From Verrucomicrobiia bacterium (GTDB lineage: Bacteria > Verrucomicrobiota > Verrucomicrobiia > Limisphaerales > JADLHS01), in the NCBI GenBank assembly GCA_026125285.1, contig JAHCLO010000020.1, positions 60,090-124,089 of the forward strand: DNA of 64,000 nt, given 5' to 3'. The notes under the pieces were generated by a model, which did not search any database, was not told the origin of the DNA, and saw only the letters and a program-made list of their open reading frames with translations. Of this stretch, positions 18,255 through 26,234 are shown piece after piece. The translations under genes were made by a program, and so were the position numbers. How positions within the stretch are numbered: position 1 is the stretch's first letter; each line of letters starts with the position of its first letter.

Positions 18255-19100
18255 TCAAACTTCCTTCACGATTCCCCAATAAACATCCAGGCGTTTGTTC
18301 AGAAACAGCTTGATCGCTTTCACCAGCACGCGGGCCTCGAGCCGCTGGCCGGCGGCGATGATTTCTTTGAGCGACATCCCGGAGCGGAGATTGAAGCTGC
18401 CCTGGGCGATGATCGGGCCTTCGTCCAAGTGCATGCTCACAAAATGCGCCGTCACGCCCACGATCTTGACGCCGTGTTCGTAAGCCTGACGGTAGGCCTG
18501 GGGGCCGGGAAAACTGGGCAACAGCGACGGGTGAATGTTGATGATCTTGTTCTTGTAGCGCCAGACAAACGCCGGCGACAGAATCTTCATGAACCGCGGC
18601 AGGACCACAAAATCAATCTCGTGCTTCTCCAGCAGATGCAGCGCGCGTTTTTCTGCCTTGGCCCGATCAGCCCATGGAACCTGAACAAACGGCAGGCGAT
18701 GTTGGCGTGCCCGCGGTGCCAGGTCGGGATGATTACCGATGACCAGCGCCGGGTCAGCCTTGAGCGTTCCGTTCTTGCAGGCCGCCAATATGGCGTCGAA
18801 ACAATGCGTCTCGCGCGTGACCAGCAACGCAAACCGCTGGCGGCGGCCCGGCTCCAGAAACCGGACTTTGATCTCCATGTCCAGCACCCGGGCCAGGTCG
18901 GCCAGTCCCGCGCGGATGGTGGAGGCGCGACATTCGGCGGCGTTCCACGAGGCCTGGATGGTCATGCCAAACTGGCCGCGCGTGACCTTTTCCTCCAAAC
19001 CTTCGATGTTGGCCTTTTGCGCGAAGAGGAAGCCGGTGACCCGGGCGACCACGCCGGACTGGTCGCGACCAATGACACTGATGGCAGCGTAGATTTTCAT
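18255..19100 (-). CDS. purU: Formyltetrahydrofolate deformylase
   Basis: PurU hydrolyses 10-formyl-THF to formate and THF, balancing the one-carbon pool. The 281-residue product has an N-terminal ACT domain (about 1-80, YAAISVIGRDQSGVVARVTG) and a formyltransferase domain (about 85-281) with the GNHPDLAPRA loop and the LPSFPG ... VTAHFVSMHLDEGPI active-site region. The ACT domain plus the length mark PurU. However, NIHPSLLPSFPG and the spacing of the active site resemble PurN more than textbook PurU (which usually has NIHHSFLPSF), so a divergent PurU is the best call. ATG 19100 is used; TTG 19109 adds three residues. Confidence 0.85.
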   Translation of the reverse strand: MKIYAAISVIGRDQSGVVARVTGFLFAQKANIEGLEEKVTRGQFGMTIQASWNAAECRASTIRAGLADLARVLDMEIKVRFLEPGRRQRFALLVTRETHCFDAILAACKNGTLKADPALVIGNHPDLAPRARQHRLPFVQVPWADRAKAEKRALHLLEKHEIDFVVLPRFMKILSPAFVWRYKNKIINIHPSLLPSFPGPQAYRQAYEHGVKIVGVTAHFVSMHLDEGPIIAQGSFNLRSGMSLKEIIAAGQRLEARVLVKAIKLFLNKRLDVYWGIVKEV

Positions 19101-19203
19101 GGCAATCAAGCGGAGGCGCGATCCTTAACCGACGGTTGAGCCAAAACTGGGGCGGCCAGTTTGTGATGGAAGCGGTTGCGCACCGACGGAGTCTTTTAAT
19201 TCT

Positions 19204-19232
19204 TTGACCGAAAACGCAACTTTTTTTACGCT
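19204..19232 (+). promoter_or_regulatory. Possible sigma-70 promoter of the secretion locus
   Basis: TTGACC at 19204-19209, 17 bases, then TACGCT at 19227-19232, 36 bases before the GspE start. The spacing is ideal but the -10 is a weak match. It sits in the divergent region between purU and gspE, where a promoter is expected. Confidence 0.3.
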
Positions 19233-19268
19233 CCATTGTTCAACGGTAGAGCAGTTAAGCGATATTTC

Positions 19269-21008
19269 ATGGCATTTAACTCGGTCAAAGACCTGTTCGC
19301 CTCCGTGGTCGGGGTGACGCCCGCGGAATTCATCGAATTACGGAAGGCGTGGCAGGTGGCGGCAGACAATGGTTCGCAGGAGACGTTTCTGGCGTTTCTC
19401 GGCCGCGAACGCGGGCTGGCGGAAGACGTCTTCCTCCAACGCCTGGCCACCGCGCTGAACTGGCCGTTCGTGGAGCTGCCCAAGCTCACCATCGAAACCG
19501 AGGCTCGCAACAAGATTTCCACCAAAGTCGCCTTCCAACACTGCGTCCTGCCCACCGCGGTGCGCGACGGCGCGGTGCAGGTGGTGGTGAGCAATCCGTT
19601 CGATACCGCCATGCTCAACGCCGTGCGTTACGAAGCCCACGGGCCGGTGCAGTTCGCGCTTGCACCGCGCACGGAAATCGAAAAGGCGCTTAAGCGCTAC
19701 TACGGGGTGGGAGCAGAAACGCTCGACGAGATGGACGAGGAGCTGCCGGTGGACCTCGAATTGCCCACGGACAAGGAGATCACCGAGGGCGACCAGGAAG
19801 CCAGCGTCATCAAGTTCGTCAACCAGGTCATCTGGGAAGCTTACAAGGATCGCGCCACGGACATTCACCTCGAACCGCAGGAAGACGAACTCCGCATCCG
19901 TTACCGGATTGACGGCATTTTGCACCAGACGCCGATGCCGCCGCAGTTGAAACGCTTTCAGGCCGCGCTGATTTCCCGCATCAAGGTGATGAGCGGGATG
20001 AACATCGCGGAAAAACGACTGCCGCAGGACGGCCGCATCAACGTCCGCATCAAGGGCGAGGAAATTGACATTCGCGTCTCCACCGTGCCGACGGTCTATG
20101 GCGAAAGCGTCTCACTGCGATTGCTCTCGCGCGGGAAGATCTTTCTCAGCCTGGACAAACTCGGCTTTGCGCCGATGGACGAAGCCGCCATCCGTGAAAT
20201 CATCGTCAAGCCGCACGGCATTTTGCTCGTCACCGGGCCAACCGGTTCGGGCAAGTCCACTTCGCTCTACGCGATGTTGAGCACGATCAACTCGATCCAA
20301 AAGCGCATCATTACGGTGGAAGAGCCGGTGGAATACGAGTTGAAGGGCATCAACCAGATTGCGGTCCGCCCGGAAATTGGCCTGACGTTTGCGATGGGGT
20401 TGCGTCACATTCTGCGCCAGGACCCGAACGTCATCATGGTTGGCGAAATTCGCGACCTGGAAACCGCCGAGATCGCCATTCGCGCCGCGCTGACGGGTCA
20501 CTTGGTGTTCTCCACCCTGCACACGAACGACGCGCCCAGCGCGTTCACGCGATTGATTGACATGGGCATCGAGCCGTTCCTGGTGGCCTCCTCAGTCGAG
20601 GCGGTCATGGCCCAGCGCCTGGTCCGCACGATCTGTCCGGTGTGCAAGACGGAGCAGCCGGTGGAGCGGAGCTACTTGCGCAAGATCGGTTTTCCCGAGG
20701 CGGAGATAGACCACACCCGGTTCATGCGCGGCGCGGGGTGCGAGGATTGTCGGCAGTTGGGCTATCAGGGACGGTTGGCGATTTATGAGTTGCTCGTGCT
20801 CAACGAGTCGCTGCGCCCGCTGATCTTGAGCCGGGCGGCTTCCTCCACCATTGCCCAGCGCGCCATCGAGCAAGGCATGCGCACGCTGCGTGATGACGGC
20901 TGGAACAAGGTCAAGAGCGGGATCACGACCATTGAGGAGGTTCTCCGCGTGACGCAAATCGAGGAACACCTCGACTCGCTAAGTGAGGACAAGCCGCCGA
21001 CGGTTTGA
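19269..21008 (+). CDS. gspE: Type II secretion / type IV pilus assembly ATPase GspE/PilB
   Basis: This is the cytoplasmic hexameric ATPase that powers pseudopilus assembly in type II secretion. The 579-residue product has an N-terminal MshEN/GspE domain (about 5-140), Walker A GPTGSGKS at about 323, an aspartate/Walker B region around NVIMVGEIRD (about 385), and a CxxC...CxxC zinc motif (CPVCKTE at about 456, CEDCRQLGYQGR at about 491) typical of GspE/PilB. ATG 19269 is preferred; the in-frame TTG at 19236 adds 11 residues with no support. It is followed by the PilM-like, PilO-like and secretin genes, so this is the first gene of a secretion operon. GspF and the pseudopilins are absent from the window, so GspE versus PilB cannot be decided fully. 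Confidence 0.93.
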   Translation: MAFNSVKDLFASVVGVTPAEFIELRKAWQVAADNGSQETFLAFLGRERGLAEDVFLQRLATALNWPFVELPKLTIETEARNKISTKVAFQHCVLPTAVRDGAVQVVVSNPFDTAMLNAVRYEAHGPVQFALAPRTEIEKALKRYYGVGAETLDEMDEELPVDLELPTDKEITEGDQEASVIKFVNQVIWEAYKDRATDIHLEPQEDELRIRYRIDGILHQTPMPPQLKRFQAALISRIKVMSGMNIAEKRLPQDGRINVRIKGEEIDIRVSTVPTVYGESVSLRLLSRGKIFLSLDKLGFAPMDEAAIREIIVKPHGILLVTGPTGSGKSTSLYAMLSTINSIQKRIITVEEPVEYELKGINQIAVRPEIGLTFAMGLRHILRQDPNVIMVGEIRDLETAEIAIRAALTGHLVFSTLHTNDAPSAFTRLIDMGIEPFLVASSVEAVMAQRLVRTICPVCKTEQPVERSYLRKIGFPEAEIDHTRFMRGAGCEDCRQLGYQGRLAIYELLVLNESLRPLILSRAASSTIAQRAIEQGMRTLRDDGWNKVKSGITTIEEVLRVTQIEEHLDSLSEDKPPTV

Positions 21009-21043
21009 ACCAAGGGCCAAAAAGATGTCGCGGCATAACCCCA

Positions 21044-21116
21044 AATGCAGAATGCAGAGTGTAGAATGTAGAATTGGGCCTCCGCATTTCTTCACTCCAC
21101 ATTTTTCATTCTTCCT
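21044..21116. repeat. Heptamer array with inverted counterpart (hairpin) inside the secretion operon
   Basis: Four tandem 7-mers at 21044-21071 (AATGCAG, AATGCAG, AGTGTAG, AATGTAG) are followed, after about 10 bases, by a region (about 21082-21116) whose reverse complement shows the same RRWGNNR-like heptamer rhythm (GAATGAA, AAATGTG, GAGTGAA, GAAATGC). The two can fold back on each other. It fills the 117-base gap between gspE and the next gene and is unlike the surrounding GC-rich sequence. Confidence 0.6.
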
Positions 21117-21125
21117 TTCCTGACC

Positions 21126-22505
21126 ATGGCTCGCTGGCATTCCTGCAACGTGCTCCAGAGCGGCGCTGACGCGCGCCGGCTCTGGCAATTCGACGCGCGC
21201 AACGGGGAGTTCAAGCTGAGTCGCGAGCAGACGGCGGCCGCGGACGGGACGCTGCCGGGCCATCTGGTCCACAAGTCCTGGCGTTCCCTCTGGCAACCCC
21301 GGCTCAATGTGGCTTGGTTGTCGCCGGAGAGCGTTTTTCTGCGTGTCGTGCATCTGCCGCAAAGCAGCGTCGAGGAAACGCTCGCGATGGTGGAGCTTCA
21401 GTTGGAAAAGCTGTCGCCCATTCCGGTGACGCAGGTGGTTTGGAGCCTCCACAAGCTGCCGGGGGCGGCCGAAAATCTGCAGACCCTCATTGTGGTCCTG
21501 GCCGAGCGCAAGGCGGTCGAGGAGTTTCTGGGTCAATTGGAAGGTCAGGGTTACCTGGCAGATCGCTTGGAATTGAGCGTGCTCGATCAACTGCAAGCCA
21601 CCCCCGTGACGGAGGACGGGGCTTGGATTTACCCGGGCGCGTGGGGCGGTCACCACACCGCTCTCGTGGCGTGGTGGTACGGTGGCGTGCTGCAAAACTT
21701 GAATTTCATCACGCTGCCGCTGGCGGAAGATCGGGCGGCCGGATTGAAGGAACAACTGGCGCAGATGAGTTGGGCCGGTGAATTGGAGGGCTGGCTCACC
21801 TCGCCCCCTGCCTGGCATCTGGTGGCCGACGACACCACAGCGGCGGAATGGGCGCCGGGTCTGCAACAGGTTACGGATGATCAGTTGACGGTTTCCGCCC
21901 CCTTGAAGCCGGCGGAACTGGCGGCCCTGACCGCCCGGCGCGCGGCGCTCACCGACATCAAAGCCAATCTGCTTCCCGCCGAGTTTGCCACGCGCTATCG
22001 CCAACAGTTCGTGGACCGCCTATGGATTCGCGGGCTGGCGGCGTTGGGAGTGTTGTACGCAATTGTCGTGGCGATCTATTTCGCGGCGCTGTCGGTGCAG
22101 ACGTACCGCGTCGGCAAGGTCGAAAGCCAGGTCAAGGCCACGAGCCTGGAATACACCAACGCCATGCAGATGCGGGCGCGCTTCGAGGTGCTCAAGGACC
22201 GGCAGGACCTTAAATTCGCCGCGCTGGATTGCTGGAAAGCCGTGGCCGAACTCCTGCCGGAAACGGTGACGCTGGATGCTTTCAATCTGGTGGAAGGTCG
22301 GCGTCTGACGCTCAACGGCACCGCGCCGTCGGACCAGCGCCGCGAAGTGCTGGATTTTGTCGAGGCCATGCGCAAAGCCACGGTCCACAGCAAGGAGTTG
22401 TTTGACCAGAGCAAGGACCCCGGCTTCAGCCAGACTGTGAATCCGGGCGGCGCCACGGTGCGCTGGAGCTTCGTCCTCGAACTCATACAAACGGAAACTC
22501 AATGA
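21126..22505 (+). CDS. PilM/GspL-like actin-fold protein with C-terminal PilN-like membrane segment
   Basis: 459 residues. The N-terminal two thirds (about 1-290) resemble the actin-like PilM/GspL cytoplasmic domain: LNVAWLSPESVFLRVVHLPQ, then ETLAMVELQLEKLSPIPVTQVVW as in the GspL/PilM family. One membrane segment follows (GLAALGVLYAIVVAIYFAAL, about 303-322), then a periplasmic region with LLPETVTLDAFNLVEGRRLTLNG like PilN. This GspL-like fusion would link the GspE ATPase to the inner-membrane platform. The stop overlaps the next start as ATGA, which implies translational coupling. The assignment is by layout and weak motifs, not a diagnostic residue. Confidence 0.75.
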   Translation: MARWHSCNVLQSGADARRLWQFDARNGEFKLSREQTAAADGTLPGHLVHKSWRSLWQPRLNVAWLSPESVFLRVVHLPQSSVEETLAMVELQLEKLSPIPVTQVVWSLHKLPGAAENLQTLIVVLAERKAVEEFLGQLEGQGYLADRLELSVLDQLQATPVTEDGAWIYPGAWGGHHTALVAWWYGGVLQNLNFITLPLAEDRAAGLKEQLAQMSWAGELEGWLTSPPAWHLVADDTTAAEWAPGLQQVTDDQLTVSAPLKPAELAALTARRAALTDIKANLLPAEFATRYRQQFVDRLWIRGLAALGVLYAIVVAIYFAALSVQTYRVGKVESQVKATSLEYTNAMQMRARFEVLKDRQDLKFAALDCWKAVAELLPETVTLDAFNLVEGRRLTLNGTAPSDQRREVLDFVEAMRKATVHSKELFDQSKDPGFSQTVNPGGATVRWSFVLELIQTETQ

Positions 22506-23131
22506 ATCAGTACCTCGCCCGTTTGACTTCCTTGGAGCGCCGTTTTGTCATCGGCGTGATGGTCGTGGTCATCCTTGTCATCAACATCCTGTTCGTTTGG
22601 CCGCGCTTCAAGGATTGGGACGAAGTGAAGCTCCGCATGGTCAAAGCGGAGAATTCACTGAAGCGGCACCAGGCGGAGATCGCCCAGAAGCCGGCCTTTG
22701 AAGCCAAGGTCAAGAGCCTGGAGAAGGAAGGCGAAATTGTGCCCCAGGACGATCAAGTGGTTGACTTTCTGCGGATCATCCAGAATCAAGCCGTCGCCAG
22801 CGGCGTGCAACTCATTGGCAACACCCGCCAGCCCGACCGCACCAACCAGTACTTCATGGAACGCGCCCAAGCCCTCACCGTACTGGCAGGCGAACCGCAA
22901 CTGGTGGATTTCCTGTATCAACTGAGTGCCGGCAAATCCCTGATTCGCGTCCGTGACCTCACGCTGCGACCCGACCCGCCGCGTCAATCCCTGAGCGCCA
23001 ACATCAAGTTGGTAGCCAGTTATCAAAAAACTCAGCCTACCCGCTCCACCGCCTCAACCAGCGCCGCGCCGCCCGCCAAGTCCGCGCCGCCGCCGGCCAA
23101 AACCGCAACCTCAACCACCAAACGACCGTGA
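22502..23131 (+). CDS. PilO/GspM-like inner-membrane platform protein
   Basis: 209 residues with a short cytoplasmic N-terminus, one membrane helix (FVIGVMVVVILVINILFVWP, about 15-34), a coiled-coil stretch (about 38-75, LRMVKAENSLKRHQAEIAQK) and a periplasmic ferredoxin-like region ending in an Ala/Pro/Lys-rich tail. This is the architecture of PilO and GspM, which pair with PilN/GspL in the inner-membrane ring. The start overlaps the upstream stop (ATGA) and the end overlaps the secretin start (GTGA at 23128), so four genes are tightly coupled. Sequence conservation in this family is low, so the call relies on topology and position. Confidence 0.72.
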   Translation: MNQYLARLTSLERRFVIGVMVVVILVINILFVWPRFKDWDEVKLRMVKAENSLKRHQAEIAQKPAFEAKVKSLEKEGEIVPQDDQVVDFLRIIQNQAVASGVQLIGNTRQPDRTNQYFMERAQALTVLAGEPQLVDFLYQLSAGKSLIRVRDLTLRPDPPRQSLSANIKLVASYQKTQPTRSTASTSAAPPAKSAPPPAKTATSTTKRP

Positions 23132-25311
23132 AAACTGCTTTTGCTTTCTTGTGGGTTACCGCCCTCAGTCTTGCGGCGCAGACCCCGCCCGCGCCCGCGT
23201 CGCCCACCGCCGTCACCAACCGGCCCGGGGTGCCGCGAGCGATCCCGACGCTGCCCTCCCCTGGGCAGCCGCGGACGAGTCCCGTGTTGCCTGCGGGACC
23301 GGGCACACCCGCTGCGACGCCTTCAATCCCAGTCCCAGGGGCGCAGCCGCAGCCTACCCAACCAACCCCAACCATTGGGCCCGCTGCAATGCCAACCGCC
23401 ACCGCCCCGGCTCCGGGGGATGAACTAATCTCGTCGAGCATCATCAATTTTACCGCCGCCGACCTGAACCAGGTGTTGACGATCTATGCCGAACTGGTGG
23501 GTCGCACCGTGCTCCGCCCGGCCACGCTGCCCGGCGCCTCTATTGTTCTGAAGGCGCAGACGCCTTTGACCCGGCGGGAAGCCATCCAGGCTCTGGACGC
23601 CGTGCTGGCGATGAACGGAGTTTCGATGATCAACTTCGGCGAGAAGTTTGTGAAAGCCGTGCCCAGCACGATGGCCCCGGCGACCGGCCAGGAGGTGAAT
23701 ACGGATGATCCCGATCAATTGCCGATCATCGGCTCGTATGTCACGCGCGTGGTCCAGACCAAATATGTCAAGCCCAGCGAATTGGTGCAGACACTGACGC
23801 CATTCCAAAGCGCGGCCAACGCCATTCTGCCCGTGGACGCCAGCCAGATTCTCGTGCTGCGGGACAACATGGAGAACGTCAAACGGATGCTGGAGATGGT
23901 GGAGAAGGTGGACGTGATGGTGGAGGCGGAGTTCATTTCGGAAGTCATTCCCATCAAGTTTGCCAAGGCCGAGGACATCGCCACCGCGTTGGGGAGTCTG
24001 AGTAGCGGCGGCGGCGGCACCACCGTAGGACAATCAACTTCAAGTGCACGAACGACCACCGGTGCCGGTCGCACGACGCTTGGCGCCACCCGCCCCGGCC
24101 AACCGGGTTACAATCCCAGCCAACCGGGCGGCCTGATGCAGCCAGGCACCACGGGCACCCCCTCCGCCGGCGGTACGTTCAGTGACCGCTTGCAGCAGAT
24201 CATTCGCCGCGCCTCCAGCGGCTCAGGCGACCTGCAAATCATCGGTGAAACCAAGATCATTGCGGACGCGCGGTCGAATTCACTGCTGATTTTCGCCACC
24301 CGTCAGGATATGAAAATGGTCAAGGATATCATTGAGAAGCTGGACGTGGTGCTCGCGCAGGTGCTCATTGAGACGATCATCATGGACATCTCATTGGGCA
24401 ACAGCTTCAACTTCGGCATTTCAGGGGTCCAAGGTACCCGCGACTTCAGCGGTTCCTTCACGGGGGCAGGTGGCATGAACGCCACCAAGCTGTTTGACTT
24501 CAACACCAATTCCCTTGGTGGACTCCTTGGCAGTGGCCTCAAATACTTCGGCAAGGTTGATGACGACATCTATGTTTCCTTGGAAGCCATGGCGCAGGAC
24601 GGAAGGGCGAATGTGATCCAGAAACCGCGCATCCAGACCTCGCACGCAACGCCAGCGTCCATCTTCATCGGGGAAACGGTGCCGTACATTAGTGGCACCT
24701 ACTATGGTTATGGTGGAAATACTCCCAGTTCTTCCTATCAACAACTGCGAGTCGGCATTGGGCTTAATGTGACCCCATTCATCAATCAAGACGGCTTGGT
24801 AGTGATGCAGCTTGACCAGCAGATTGAGGAGCTGGGCGAAACGGTTCAGATTGACAACAACCAGGTGCCCAAGACCACCAGCCGCACCCTTCAAGCCGAG
24901 GTCGCGGTCCGCGACGGTGAAACCATCCTTTTGGGAGGGTTCATCAGGAATCGCGACGCCACCACCAAGTCCGGGGTGCCCTACCTGAAGGACATTCCCT
25001 TGTTGGGGTATCTCTTTCGTTCCACCTCCAAAGAGAAGGAACGCAAGGAGTTGATCGTCTTGATGCGTCCCACGGTGCTTCGCACACCTGCGATTGCGGC
25101 CATGCAGGTAGCGATTGAAAAGGAACGCTTGCCTGGCGTCCGCGCTGCCGAAGCGGATTTGGATAAAATAGAAGGGAAGGGGAAGACCAGTCGGCAAGCC
25201 CAAGAGCGATTGTTCAAGCAGGTCACACCCTTTACCCCGGAGGAGATCGAGGCCTTGGGCCTGCCGAGCGAGGAAACCCCGCAATCGCAGATTGACACCA
25301 CCCGCCCCTGA
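23128..25311 (+). CDS. gspD: Type II secretion outer-membrane secretin GspD
   Basis: 727 residues with GTG start. A signal peptide (MKTAFAFLWVTALSLAAQ) is followed by a Pro/Thr-rich linker (about 18-95), N-domains (about 96-270, with IINFTAADLNQVLTIYAELVG and the REAIQALDAVLAMNG KH-like repeat), a Gly/Thr/Gln-rich loop (about 290-350) and the secretin core. The core carries the diagnostic VAVRDGETILLGGFI (about 592) and VPYLKDIPLLGYLF segments before KELIVLMRPTVL. Secretins form the outer-membrane channel for folded exoproteins or pili. The gene overlaps the PilO-like gene by four bases and ends the plus-strand operon. The long low-complexity N-terminal linker is longer than in Gammaproteobacterial GspD. 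Confidence 0.94.
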   Translation: MKTAFAFLWVTALSLAAQTPPAPASPTAVTNRPGVPRAIPTLPSPGQPRTSPVLPAGPGTPAATPSIPVPGAQPQPTQPTPTIGPAAMPTATAPAPGDELISSSIINFTAADLNQVLTIYAELVGRTVLRPATLPGASIVLKAQTPLTRREAIQALDAVLAMNGVSMINFGEKFVKAVPSTMAPATGQEVNTDDPDQLPIIGSYVTRVVQTKYVKPSELVQTLTPFQSAANAILPVDASQILVLRDNMENVKRMLEMVEKVDVMVEAEFISEVIPIKFAKAEDIATALGSLSSGGGGTTVGQSTSSARTTTGAGRTTLGATRPGQPGYNPSQPGGLMQPGTTGTPSAGGTFSDRLQQIIRRASSGSGDLQIIGETKIIADARSNSLLIFATRQDMKMVKDIIEKLDVVLAQVLIETIIMDISLGNSFNFGISGVQGTRDFSGSFTGAGGMNATKLFDFNTNSLGGLLGSGLKYFGKVDDDIYVSLEAMAQDGRANVIQKPRIQTSHATPASIFIGETVPYISGTYYGYGGNTPSSSYQQLRVGIGLNVTPFINQDGLVVMQLDQQIEELGETVQIDNNQVPKTTSRTLQAEVAVRDGETILLGGFIRNRDATTKSGVPYLKDIPLLGYLFRSTSKEKERKELIVLMRPTVLRTPAIAAMQVAIEKERLPGVRAAEADLDKIEGKGKTSRQAQERLFKQVTPFTPEEIEALGLPSEETPQSQIDTTRP

Positions 25312-25358
25312 ACCCTGCGACACGAGGTGCGATCAACGACGTGAACGAACCCTATGCT

Positions 25359-25431
25359 CGTAGCCGACGACGTGAGGAGGCGGATTCCCATGATTTACTG
25401 CACTGTCCGCCTCCTCACGTCGGCGGCTACG
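25359..25431. repeat. REP-like palindrome, copy B (26-bp arms)
   Basis: The left arm 25359-25384 (CGTAGCCGACGACGTGAGGA then GGCGGA) and the right arm 25406-25431 are reverse complements with a single mismatch, around a 21-base loop. The same arm with two changes is found at 454-478. It could fold as a very stable stem in RNA or single-stranded DNA, like REP/RAYT substrates. Confidence 0.75.
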
Positions 25432-25530
25432 GTTCGGGGGTTCAAAGCGCGTACTTGGGTTGGGAGAGTTCTCTCCCACAGCTTCCTTGTTGGAAAGCAA
25501 GATCGCGCGGCGAAGCCGCAGCCAAAGGAG

Positions 25531-25550
25531 CGCGGACAGCTTTGTCCGCG
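25531..25550. repeat. Compact GC hairpin, possible second repeat family
   Basis: CGCGGACA, loop GCTT, TGTCCGCG: a perfect 8-bp stem with a four-base loop, preceded by AAAGGAG. There is no T-run on either side, so it is a poor intrinsic terminator. It lies 100 bases from the REP-like palindrome between two convergent genes. No second copy was seen in this window. Confidence 0.5.
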
Positions 25551-25669
25551 CGAATCTATCCCACGCCGCGCAACTTGTGGAAAAGGCGGTTCGCGCTTCT
25601 GGCGAATCCTCGCGGCGTACGCGGACTCTGACGAACACCAGGGTTGCGCCCTTGCACGGCAAGTCGCGA

Positions 25670-26131
25670 TCACTTTTGCCGCGTCGGCAACGCCGGCACC
25701 GTCTCCGCATCATCCGCCATGCTGAGGGTTTGCACGAACCCGTGGTTGTTGAACTTGATGCTCCCGGCAAATACATCAATTTCCAGCACTTCGATTTCCC
25801 CCAGGCGCTCGCCTTCGCTCAGAACGCAAGATATTTCCCGGGCCGGCACGCCGGGTCTGGCTGGCACTTGCACTTTGAACAACACCTGACGGCGGGGGAG
25901 AATGTTCGTCACTCCCTGCAATATGATTCGCGGTGGCTGGGTGGGCGGAGAATCCTCGGTCCGTGCGTGAACTTTCTTATTCAGGCTGAAAGCGTTCCGG
26001 CCCACAATGGTCCGGGCGTAGGGATTTTCGTCCGGCGTGGCGGTGGCCGCCGGGATGTCCAGGCTCAGGAAAAGCCCTGCCACTACTCCGAGCAGGAGTT
26101 GCTGGTCCTGGCTCACGATGCGAATTCTCAT
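25670..26131 (-). CDS. GspC/PilP-like type II secretion periplasmic protein
   Basis: 153 residues from ATG 26131 (MRIRIVSQDQQLLLGVVAGL). The frame runs on to 26260, but the extra part is read across the ilvC terminator hairpin. After an N-terminal membrane/signal segment (about 9-24) comes YARTIVGRNAFSL, the homology-region motif of GspC/PilP proteins (R..F.L), then PPRIILQGVTNI, a VLSEGERLGEIEVLEID stretch and NNHGFVQTLSM, all typical of the HR domain that contacts the secretin N0 domain. It lies convergent to gspD and probably completes the secretion complex. It is unusual that it is on the opposite strand to its partners. Confidence 0.7.
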   Translation of the reverse strand: MRIRIVSQDQQLLLGVVAGLFLSLDIPAATATPDENPYARTIVGRNAFSLNKKVHARTEDSPPTQPPRIILQGVTNILPRRQVLFKVQVPARPGVPAREISCVLSEGERLGEIEVLEIDVFAGSIKFNNHGFVQTLSMADDAETVPALPTRQK

Positions 26132-26179
26132 GCGGTGGCAAACACCGCCACCCAGGTCAAGTTTCGCGCCGAAATGAGA

Positions 26180-26205
26180 AAGGGCAGCGACGGATCGCTG
26201 CCCTT
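26180..26205 (-). terminator. Intrinsic terminator of ilvC
   Basis: AAGGGCAGCGA and TCGCTGCCCTT form a perfect 11-bp stem with a four-base loop, starting 30 bases past the ilvC stop. Read on the minus strand the stem is followed by TCTCATTTC, a weak but T-containing tail. Confidence 0.7.
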
Positions 26206-26234
26206 GAAGACTGAAGTCGTGGTTGCCGGCTGGA

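Larger units (their letters stand above)
25312..25669. other. Intergenic repeat-rich stretch between gspD and the GspC-like gene
   Basis: 358 bases between two convergent genes. Small open frames across it (25341-25631, 25354-25725, 25395-25673 minus) are in conflict with each other and encode the repeats, so I call none of them. The stretch contains a 26-bp-arm palindrome (25359-25431) and a compact hairpin (25531-25550). It may serve as bidirectional transcription stop or may be a cluster of mobile palindromes. Confidence 0.6.

Noticed and set aside
25341..25725. Three short frames between gspD and the GspC-like gene
   Set aside because: They overlap one another and are translations of palindromic repeats.
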